In this document: positions 1 to 5,564 of the stretch, in pieces
Numbering within the stretch: position 1 is the first letter of the stretch
Layout: every line of letters begins with the position of its first letter
From: an uncultured Lachnospiraceae bacterium
Lineage (GTDB): Bacteria > Bacillota > Clostridia > Lachnospirales > Lachnospiraceae
Direction of reading: 5' to 3'
Length of the DNA: 6,207 bases
NCBI GenBank assembly: GCA_902803245.1
Contig: CADCPJ010000058.1
Coordinates: forward strand, 1-6,207
The notes under the pieces: model-generated
Databases searched by the model: none
What the model was told of the DNA's origin: nothing
What the model saw: only the letters and a program-made list of their open reading frames with translations
Translations under genes and position numbers: made by a program

Positions 1-1
1 A

Positions 2-1198
2 TACACCGCCGGGCTTGCCCTCGATTTCCTTGCGTATTTAAGGGATCAGGAGATTCTGGAATCGCAGCTCTACGCAGATACACTGAGCGAGTATTTCTCC
101 TCTGAGGATTTTCAGAATCTTCTCTCAAGGTGGGAGGAAACGTTAAGTTCCGGCGATCTCTCGCTTCAAAAGATCACGGACTCCCTCGATCTTCTGATAA
201 GCACCGTCTCGGACGCCCTTGCAGAGCGCCTGTCCGCGAGAGGCCTCCTCCTTTCCGAAAATATCGAGGAGGCGTTTAAGAGCTATGAGGAGGAAGGCCG
301 CTTAAAGGCATATACGGAACAGTTCGAATCTCAGCTCACGGATGAGAGCGGAAATCCGAAGGAGAGCTTTATCAAAGTCATCGAGCAGAAGGTCTCCGGG
401 AAAATATCCGACCAGGTGTCCGAAGCCGTCGAGAGAGGCGTTCAGGCGGTCCTTCAGAATATCATGGACTTCGTGGATCTCGATGAGAAGCAGTTCCTCA
501 AGTCCTTCTCCCTCACCGTGAACCCTTCGGCCCTCTCGGAAGTGCTTCTGTCCATGACGAGTTTTGCCGATGTCACTTATGAGGGCAATCTCAGGAAGAT
601 GGGATACGAGGACCCCATGAATCCCGCAGGGATCGAGATCTATACCTCCGATTTTGCCGCCAAGGACGAAGTCGTACGGCTCCTCGATAAGTACAATGAG
701 GAAATGGAGCTCGCCGGAAGAAGCAGCGATATGGTGACCTATACGGATATGCTCGGCTCCGCGATCACGCTGATCATGCAGGTCGTCCAGATCATCACGA
801 CCGTCCTCATCGCGGCCGTCGCCGTCTCCCTCGTCGTCGCCTCTATCATGATCGGTGTCATCACTTACATCTCCGTCCTCGAGCGGAGAAGGGAGATCGG
901 AATACTGAGGGCGATGGGCGCCAGCAGAAAGAATATCTCCAGGATCTTCAACGCGGAGACGTTTATCACCGGCCTTGTGTCCGGGGCCTTGGGCATCGGG
1001 CTCAGCTACCTGATTCTTTTGCCCATGAACGCGTTTCTTCACAGCATGACCCATGTAAATGACATCTACGCCATCCTGCCTCCGCAAAACGCGCTGATCC
1101 TCATCCTGGTCGCCTCGCTTCTGACCACTCTCGGCGGACTCCTGCCCGCCCACAGCGCCTCAAAGAGCGATCCGGTGGAAGCTCTCCGGTCGGAATGA
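2..1198 (+). CDS. ABC transporter permease with FtsX/MacB-type C-terminus, 5'-truncated by window edge
   Basis: The frame is open from the first bases of the window to TGA at 1196-1198, giving 398 visible residues with no start in view. A GTG at 416 is only an internal codon, because the frame continues upstream of it without a stop. Visible residues 1-250 are hydrophilic and Glu/Ser-rich, as expected of the extracytoplasmic domain. Three hydrophobic segments follow at about 254-292, 321-345 and 363-382. Between the first two lies the hallmark FtsX-type cytoplasmic stretch ERRREIGILRAMGASRKNI (about 294-312), and the protein ends with SDPVEALRSE, the usual tail of this superfamily. These permeases couple ATP hydrolysis by a partner or fused ATPase to export of lipids or peptides, or to extracellular mechanical work. 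The C-terminus resembles large Clostridia proteins in which ATPase and permease are fused, but the ATPase part is out of view. Substrate is unknown. Family assignment is confident; fusion is inferred. Confidence 0.9.
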   Translation, partial: YTAGLALDFLAYLRDQEILESQLYADTLSEYFSSEDFQNLLSRWEETLSSGDLSLQKITDSLDLLISTVSDALAERLSARGLLLSENIEEAFKSYEEEGRLKAYTEQFESQLTDESGNPKESFIKVIEQKVSGKISDQVSEAVERGVQAVLQNIMDFVDLDEKQFLKSFSLTVNPSALSEVLLSMTSFADVTYEGNLRKMGYEDPMNPAGIEIYTSDFAAKDEVVRLLDKYNEEMELAGRSSDMVTYTDMLGSAITLIMQVVQIITTVLIAAVAVSLVVASIMIGVITYISVLERRREIGILRAMGASRKNISRIFNAETFITGLVSGALGIGLSYLILLPMNAFLHSMTHVNDIYAILPPQNALILILVASLLTTLGGLLPAHSASKSDPVEALRSE

Positions 1199-1238
1199 GG
1201 CAGGGGTTCACATTTTCAACATATCCTTTCGCTATGAT

Positions 1239-1279
1239 AAAGGAAACGACAAAAGAAAATGCCTTTTGTCGTTTCCTTT
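1239..1279. repeat. 17-bp perfect inverted repeat upstream of the response regulator gene
   Basis: The left arm AAAGGAAACGACAAAAG (1239-1255) and the right arm CTTTTGTCGTTTCCTTT (1263-1279) are exact reverse complements separated by the 7-nt loop AAAATGC. The element begins 41 bp after the ABC permease stop and ends 58 bp before the regulator start. As RNA it would be a long, A/U-rich hairpin. Neither side carries a clear U-tract beyond the arms (GTCGAA follows on the + strand, TATCAT on the - strand), so it is not a textbook intrinsic terminator. It could still end the ABC transcript, serve as a dyad operator, or be part of an attenuator with the hairpin at 1289-1311. The repeat is certain; its role is open. 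Confidence 0.85.
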
Positions 1280-1288
1280 GTCGAATAC

Positions 1289-1311
1289 GGGCCGCGCAAA
1301 ACGGCTTTTTT
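1289..1311 (+). terminator. Weak intrinsic terminator or attenuator hairpin before the regulator gene
   Basis: GCCG (1291-1294) pairs with CGGC (1302-1305) around a CGCAAAA loop. Two possible G-U pairs (1289-1290 with 1306-1307) extend the stem, and six T residues follow at 1306-1311. A second T6 run lies at 1315-1320. The stem is short, so strength is doubtful. It may terminate ABC permease transcripts or act as an attenuator in the leader of the regulator gene, whose ribosome binding site starts 11 nt downstream. Confidence 0.4.
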
Positions 1312-1321
1312 ATGTTTTTTC

Positions 1322-1328
1322 AGGAGGG
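1322..1328 (+). promoter_or_regulatory. Ribosome binding site that fixes the response regulator start
   Basis: AGGAGGG lies 9 nt upstream of the ATG at 1338. It decides the start against the longer open frame from a TTG at 1266, which would run through the inverted repeat and add 24 residues foreign to the receiver-domain family. Confidence 0.9.
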
Positions 1329-1337
1329 ATCGCACAG

Positions 1338-2033
1338 ATGGAAAAGCTCAAGATTATGGTTGTGGACGATGAGAGCCGCATGAGGAAGCTCGTCAGGGAT
1401 TTCCTGGAAAAGCAGGACTATGCCGTCCTCGAGGCGGGCGACGGGGAAGAGGCCGTCGACCTCTTCTTCAAGGAAAAGGACATCGCCCTCATCCTGCTCG
1501 ATGTGATGATGCCCAAGATGGACGGATGGCAGGTCCTCAGAGAAATCCGGCAGTACAGCAAAGTGCCGATCATCATGCTCACAGCGCGCGGAGATGAGCG
1601 GGATGAACTCCTCGGCTTCAACCTCGGCGTGGACGAATACATCTCCAAGCCCTTCTCCCCGAAGATCCTCGTGGCCCGGGTGGACGCCGTCTTAAGAAGA
1701 TCCGGCGCCGCCAGTGCCGAGGAAGTCATCGAGGCCGCCGGCATCCGCATCGACAAGACCGCCCATCAGGTCTCCATCGACGGCAGGAATATCGAGCTCT
1801 CCTTCAAGGAGTTTGAGCTCCTCTCCTACTTTGTGGAGAACAAGGGGATTGCCCTCTCCCGCGAGAAGATCCTGAACGCCGTCTGGAATTACGACTACTT
1901 CGGGGATGCGCGCACCATCGACACCCACGTCAAGAAGCTCCGCTCCAAGATGGGCGACAAGGGCAACCTCATCAAGACGATCTGGGGGATGGGCTACAAG
2001 TTTCAATGCCCAAGCCCCGACGAAGCCTCATAA
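1338..2033 (+). CDS. OmpR/PhoB-family response regulator, no adjacent kinase
   Basis: This 231-residue cytoplasmic DNA-binding regulator has the normal length for its family. Residues 4-120 form the receiver domain: acidic pocket D10-D11, phospho-acceptor D55 in LILLDVMMPKMDG, switch residue T82 in MLTAR, and K104 in the ISKPF motif. Residues about 136-223 form the winged-helix domain, with the recognition-helix segment ARTIDTHVKKLRSKMGD (191-207) and the wing motif IWGMGYKF near the end. Phosphorylation by a sensor kinase should drive dimerisation and promoter binding. The ATG at 1338 is supported by an AGGAGGG site and by receiver homology starting at residue 4. No histidine kinase follows: the gene ends in a terminator and the next gene is convergent. 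The upstream neighbour is an ABC permease, so control of a transporter is conceivable but not shown. Target genes and cognate kinase are unknown. Confidence 0.95.
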   Translation: MEKLKIMVVDDESRMRKLVRDFLEKQDYAVLEAGDGEEAVDLFFKEKDIALILLDVMMPKMDGWQVLREIRQYSKVPIIMLTARGDERDELLGFNLGVDEYISKPFSPKILVARVDAVLRRSGAASAEEVIEAAGIRIDKTAHQVSIDGRNIELSFKEFELLSYFVENKGIALSREKILNAVWNYDYFGDARTIDTHVKKLRSKMGDKGNLIKTIWGMGYKFQCPSPDEAS

Positions 2034-2034
2034 T

Positions 2035-2054
2035 GTGCGGGTATAAAAGCGCAC
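2035..2054 (+). other. Small hairpin just after the regulator stop
   Basis: GTGCG (2035-2039) pairs with CGCAC (2050-2054) around a 10-nt loop, directly after the TAA stop and before the main terminator. It has no T-tract and may simply help stabilise the 3' end of the message, or be chance. Confidence 0.3.
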
Positions 2055-2067
2055 TTCATAGGATCAG

Positions 2068-2092
2068 GAGCCGGTTTCATCGGCTCTTTTTT
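2068..2092 (+). terminator. Intrinsic terminator of the response regulator gene
   Basis: GAGCCG (2068-2073) and CGGCTC (2081-2086) form a perfect 6-bp GC-rich stem around a 7-nt loop, followed by six T residues (2087-2092). It lies 34 bp after the regulator stop. The last T of the tail is also the last base of the TGA stop codon of the convergent binding-protein gene. Read on the - strand no T-tract follows the stem, so it appears to work for the + strand only. Confidence 0.85.
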
Positions 2093-3747
2093 CAGCGCGT
2101 CTTCCTTTTTCGAAGCAGCAAAAGGAGCAGGAACACCCATCCCGTCAAGGCGAGCACGGCCAGCAGAACAATGAGGCTTTTCCCGGGCAGCGCGGCGGCG
2201 GTGGTTTTCGCGTCCTCCGCATAATACTTTGTCAGCGCAGAGTTGATCGTGGCAGCCGGCACAATCCCGGTGACCTTGCTCAGAATGGAATACAGAACTG
2301 TGTCCTCCCGGTTCACCGCCAGGCAGTCATCCATCTCAACGCCGGTGGAAATGGTCGTCAGGTGATACTTCTCGCAGATCTCGGCGATGTTGTTGAAGCG
2401 GTAGCTGCTGATCAGCAGGCAGTCCGCCTGTTCGTCCGCAATGGCACGCAGGCAGCTCGGCGTATCCTCAAAGTAGACCGTCCGCCACTCCGGGAAATGG
2501 TCCTGCAGGAACATTTCATAGTTGGGATTTCCTACGTTGACGGCAACCGTCACCCATTCCTTCTTTGCGAAGGAGTCCGCATCCGTCTCGCGGATCACCG
2601 CGGCCATGTCCGTGCGCATCAGCGCAGGGGTTATGAAAACGCCCTGAAGCTCGCCGTCATAGGCCGTGAGATTTACAGGAAATACGCAGTCCACTTCTTT
2701 TGCCTTCAGCGCCTCCATAGCAGCCCCGGCCGTGGGAAAGGCAACGGGCTCAAATTCCAGATGGGCGTTTTCAAGGCAGTTCGAGGCAACATCCAGAAAG
2801 ACCTTCAGCGCGCCGGTCAGCTCCCCGCTCTCCTTGTCGCTTGAGCAGAAAGCCAGGTAATTGTCCCGATATCCGACCCGGATCGGTCCGTTATCAGCAA
2901 GATAGGCGCTCTCCTCCGCGCTGAGGTAGTGGTTGATCTTTGCGGTTTCCAGGTATTTTGAATAAAGCGTCCGGTTATAGAGCGGATTCTCATCCATAAT
3001 CCTGGTCATGGCGTTATTCAGTTCACTGAGAAGCTCAGGGCGCAGTTTGCTGACCGCAAAGAAGAAATCGGAGGAGCCGATCTTACAGGCAGGTACGGCG
3101 TCTCCGTCTTTGTGCAGACCGTCAAGCGACGCATAGAGGTCAATTCTGCCAAGCTTAAGCTGGGTAATGTTATACTCCTCCGTGCCGGTCATCTCCACGA
3201 TCTCCGCCCGGACGCCGTTTGCCTCCGCCCAATCCTGAAAGCACGTAATCTGGACGCTGCCCTTGTTCGCGCCGACCTTTTTGCCGTTAAAGCTGGAGAA
3301 ATCCTCCGGCGTGATCTCTTTATTGCCGGGCGCTGCGTAGAGATAATAGTCCTCCGTCCCCATCGGCTGTGCGGAGAACAGCATTTTTCCCGCGCGCTCG
3401 TCCGTATAGGAGACATCACTCATCAGGTCGATTCTGCCATCCTCCAGCATTTGCAGCAGCTCCGGCCAGCTTCCTGTCACATATTCGTATGTCCAGCCGG
3501 TATAGGCAGCAATCTTCTGCTGATAATCATAGGCATATCCGGAGCGCCGCCCCAGCTCATCCGTGGCGTTGAACGGCGATTCATACCACCCGACGCGGAC
3601 GATTGTTTCGGATTCCCGCTCATCGGCGCTGACCGGCAGCGCGAGGGCAATGAGAGCAGCGGACGCGAGCATAAGCAGGAGCACAAGCATGTGCATGTGC
3701 ATGTGCTCGCTGAGCCTCTTTGTGGGAATCCGTTCTGTCGATCTCAT
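2092..3747 (-). CDS. Membrane-tethered protein with two SBP_bac_3-like solute-binding domains
   Basis: The product is 551 residues. The ATG at 3747-3745 is preceded by GGAGG with 7-nt spacing; a longer frame to 3906 would overlap the upstream gene and lacks support. Residues 1-19 are basic and His/Met-rich, 20-40 are hydrophobic, and cleavage is likely near ALPVSA. No lipobox cysteine is present, unusual for a Firmicute binding protein. Residues about 49-268 match a family 3 periplasmic binding domain, including WPELLQMLEDGRIDLMSDVSYTDER; R118 sits where amino-acid-binding members hold the ligand carboxylate. A second copy spans about 288-509 but has no matching Arg in its equivalent segment. 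Residues 523-545 are a membrane segment, and RKRKTR ends the protein in the cytoplasm. Twin domains like these normally form the sensor half of kinases or GGDEF/EAL proteins, yet no output domain is present here. The cyclase gene is 26 bp upstream. Ligand unknown; a co-receptor role is inferred. Confidence 0.88.
   Translation of the reverse strand: MRSTERIPTKRLSEHMHMHMLVLLLMLASAALIALALPVSADERESETIVRVGWYESPFNATDELGRRSGYAYDYQQKIAAYTGWTYEYVTGSWPELLQMLEDGRIDLMSDVSYTDERAGKMLFSAQPMGTEDYYLYAAPGNKEITPEDFSSFNGKKVGANKGSVQITCFQDWAEANGVRAEIVEMTGTEEYNITQLKLGRIDLYASLDGLHKDGDAVPACKIGSSDFFFAVSKLRPELLSELNNAMTRIMDENPLYNRTLYSKYLETAKINHYLSAEESAYLADNGPIRVGYRDNYLAFCSSDKESGELTGALKVFLDVASNCLENAHLEFEPVAFPTAGAAMEALKAKEVDCVFPVNLTAYDGELQGVFITPALMRTDMAAVIRETDADSFAKKEWVTVAVNVGNPNYEMFLQDHFPEWRTVYFEDTPSCLRAIADEQADCLLISSYRFNNIAEICEKYHLTTISTGVEMDDCLAVNREDTVLYSILSKVTGIVPAATINSALTKYYAEDAKTTAAALPGKSLIVLLAVLALTGWVFLLLLLLRKRKTR
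3687..3706. repeat. Hexamer tandem repeat (GCATGT, about 3.3 copies) inside the signal peptide
   Basis: Three full copies of GCATGT plus GC lie in the coding sequence of the binding protein and encode the alternating His-Met run at residues 15-20. The unit is 6 bp, so gain or loss of a copy keeps the frame and changes the signal-peptide N-region by two residues. Met16, Met18 and Met20 are possible secondary starts, but the GGAGG site favours Met1. Confidence 0.8.
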
Positions 3748-3754
3748 CTTTCCG

Positions 3755-3759
3755 CCTCC
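3755..3759 (-). promoter_or_regulatory. Ribosome binding site of the binding-protein gene
   Basis: GGAGG on the - strand lies 7 nt before the ATG at 3747, within the 26-bp gap after the cyclase stop. It fixes the start and supports translation from a shared cyclase/binding-protein transcript. Confidence 0.85.
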
Positions 3760-3773
3760 ATTTCCGGCTTTGT

Positions 3774-5393
3774 CTATCTCACGCTTTTCCGGATGCGCTT
3801 GTTTTCGTACATACAGGTATCCGCGCGCCGGATCACGTCGTTCACGGAGCGGTCGCTCTTGGGATCGTATACCGCGACGCCCATCGCAATGTGCACCTGA
3901 TCCCACTTGTTTTTGTTGACGGCGCAGCTCTCCTCCATTTCCCGTTTGAACTGCTGCGCAAGCGCCTCTCTGTTCTCAAAATCCTCGTTTTCCAGGATCA
4001 CGGAAAACTCGTCCCCGCCGATGCGGAACACGGGGCTGTGCTGATAAATGCGGCAGATCAGGCGGCTGGCCGTTTTGAGATAGATATCTCCTTTTTCGTG
4101 GCCATACAGGTCGTTGATCTGTTTGAGGTTATCGCAGTCAAACATGCCGATCGCAAAGGTAATGGCCCCATCGGCTTCCTTCATGCGCGTCTCCAGCTGC
4201 TCAATATAGCTGGAATAAGCCCCTTTGTTGCGCACGGAGGTCAGCGAATCGACGTACGCGCGCTTGCTCAGGTCGGAGATGTGATCCTTCATGTGGGCAG
4301 CAAGGCGCTTGAAGGTGCTTGTAAGTCTGCCGATCTCATCATCCTTGTCATAGTTCAGCTCAAAATCATATTTGCCCTTGTCCACCTGCTCCGCGGCATC
4401 GGTCAGCTCTTCCAGCGGCTTTGTGATGCGCCGGGTATAAAACATGGTGAAAACGCTCAGTGCTGCCAGCACCTCCAATGATACAATCACGATGTTCAGG
4501 ATCAGCTTCTGCCAGTCGCCCTCCGTCTCCGAGATCGGAACCGTGACATTGAGGCGCATCCCATTGGAAAGCGGCAGCCAGGCGCCGGCCTTTTCCACGC
4601 CTTCATATGTGTAATGGAAAAAGGTATTCTTCTCAAGCAGCCCTTCCGGTACGGCGGGCATCGTCTCGTCGGTCAGGCGGGTGACGTCAATCAGGGGATG
4701 ATAGAAGAGATTGCCCTCCTCATCGCTCAGAAAGGCGTAGCCGTTATTAAAGAGGCGTATGCTTTCCACCTGCTCGGCCATGGTGGAGTAGTCAAGCTCG
4801 ATCCCGACCACGCCGACAAACCTGCCCCGAAAGTAGATCGGGACATTGTAGGAAATCACGCGCACATCCAGGTTGTCCGTGACGTACGGGGGAATCCAGA
4901 TCGCCTCGCCCATGTGCTTGGGGACGGTGAACCAGACCAGGTGGGAGGTGTCCGCCGTATCATAGAGCGTGATATCCGTCACCTCATGCTCCACAAAGCC
5001 CTCCCCATCGAGGTCTGTGTACCAGAAGCCTGTAACCGTGTCCGAAACAGCCGGATCAATGCGGTAATAATAGGTCAGCACCCCGTTCGTCTTGGCCGCG
5101 GTCTCCTCAAAAAAACCTTTTACGCGTTCGACATGCCGCTCAAGCCGCTCGCTCTCTACGCCGTCGAGATCCGCCTCCACATGGGCAGCAAGCTTCCTGA
5201 CAGACTTTTGGACGCTGTTGAAATAATAATCGAGATTTCTCTCCCCTGTCTCACAAAGAAGAAGGAGAAGCTGGTCGGATTTTCGGTGCTCCGTCTTTCG
5301 GATAAACACCACGCTGAGCACCGTAACGCTGATCACCGCGACAACGATGGCAAAGACGGTCAGCAAGGTCGTTTTCGTTCGCAACGAGTACAT
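3774..5393 (-). CDS. dCache-HAMP-GGDEF diguanylate cyclase without an I-site
   Basis: This 539-residue inner-membrane protein should make c-di-GMP from two GTP. TM1 is at about 7-31. An extracellular dCache-like sensor spans about 35-295 (WFTVPKHMGEAIWIPPY, GVVGIELDYSTM and GYAFLSDEEGNLFYHP are typical), and TM2 is at about 297-319. HAMP is at about 318-372, with P326 and the DEIG motif at 352-355, and GGDEF at about 378-539. The active site is intact: D419 in FDCDNLK, N427-D428, G431-H432, G435-D436, and GGDEF at 459-463. The RxxD inhibitory site expected just upstream reads YQHS (450-453), so product inhibition through that site is not expected. The ATG at 5393 has AGAGGTGA 7 nt upstream; the stop is TAG. 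The binding-protein gene follows after 26 bp, suggesting an operon. Catalysis is known for the family; the signal sensed by dCache is unknown. Confidence 0.95.
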   Translation of the reverse strand: MYSLRTKTTLLTVFAIVVAVISVTVLSVVFIRKTEHRKSDQLLLLLCETGERNLDYYFNSVQKSVRKLAAHVEADLDGVESERLERHVERVKGFFEETAAKTNGVLTYYYRIDPAVSDTVTGFWYTDLDGEGFVEHEVTDITLYDTADTSHLVWFTVPKHMGEAIWIPPYVTDNLDVRVISYNVPIYFRGRFVGVVGIELDYSTMAEQVESIRLFNNGYAFLSDEEGNLFYHPLIDVTRLTDETMPAVPEGLLEKNTFFHYTYEGVEKAGAWLPLSNGMRLNVTVPISETEGDWQKLILNIVIVSLEVLAALSVFTMFYTRRITKPLEELTDAAEQVDKGKYDFELNYDKDDEIGRLTSTFKRLAAHMKDHISDLSKRAYVDSLTSVRNKGAYSSYIEQLETRMKEADGAITFAIGMFDCDNLKQINDLYGHEKGDIYLKTASRLICRIYQHSPVFRIGGDEFSVILENEDFENREALAQQFKREMEESCAVNKNKWDQVHIAMGVAVYDPKSDRSVNDVIRRADTCMYENKRIRKSVR

Positions 5394-5400
5394 TCGTACA

Positions 5401-5408
5401 TCACCTCT
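5401..5408 (-). promoter_or_regulatory. Ribosome binding site of the diguanylate cyclase gene
   Basis: AGAGGTGA on the - strand ends 7 nt before the ATG at 5393. An ATG overlapping the end of this site (5401-5399) is out of frame. The core GAGGTGA is exactly complementary to TCACCTC at 5477-5471 on the same strand, at the 5' edge of the upstream hairpin. Confidence 0.8.
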
Positions 5409-5443
5409 GATTCTATATCATAAGCGGGTCATATATAGGTCAT

Positions 5444-5474
5444 CCTCAGGAATTGCCGAAGGCAATTGCTGAGG
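5444..5474. repeat. 31-nt near-perfect hairpin upstream of the cyclase gene
   Basis: On the + strand the outer arms CCTCAG (5444-5449) and CTGAGG (5469-5474) and the inner arms AATTGCC (5451-5457) and GGCAATT (5461-5467) are perfect complements. A single G/G mismatch separates the two pairs, and the loop is GAA. Neither strand has a T-tract after it, so it is not a standard terminator. It lies 51 bp before the cyclase start, where an operator or an RNA leader structure would fit. The structure is clear; its function is not known. Confidence 0.8.
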
Positions 5475-5489
5475 TGAACTGTATATTGG

Positions 5490-5528
5490 AAAAACGAAAT
5501 GTTCTGCGTAAGGAAAGACCATTTCGTT
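5490..5528 (-). terminator. Probable intrinsic terminator after the EAL gene
   Basis: On the - strand AACGAAATG (5528-5520) pairs with CATTTCGTT (5501-5493). The apex of the 18-nt loop can add three more pairs, and a T5 run (5494-5490) overlaps the end of the stem. It starts 36 bp after the EAL stop codon. The stem is A/U-rich and the T-run short, so efficiency is uncertain and read-through into the cyclase gene is possible. Confidence 0.5.
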
Positions 5529-5564
5529 AACGGCGATAACCGGTATCCGCGAAGCCGGGCGGGC

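Noticed and set aside
302..1153. Long open frame on the - strand opposite the ABC permease
   Set aside because: Low-complexity Asp/Gly/Arg-rich translation with no recognisable domain; the + strand frame encodes a clear FtsX-type permease.
1266..1337. N-terminal extension of the response regulator from TTG 1266
   Set aside because: It crosses the inverted repeat and the real ribosome binding site; receiver homology starts at the ATG at 1338.
3748..3906. N-terminal extension of the binding protein to 3906
   Set aside because: It lies within the cyclase coding region in another frame and would put 53 hydrophilic residues before the signal peptide.
3112..5423. Several 250-270 residue + strand open frames opposite the binding-protein and cyclase genes
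   Set aside because: They mirror codon positions of real genes, show no family features, lack good ribosome sites and overlap proteins with clear domains.
5394..5564. c-di-GMP (GEMM) riboswitch before the cyclase gene
   Set aside because: Plausible by function, but I see no GEMM-type conserved core or tandem helix arrangement; only simple hairpins are present.
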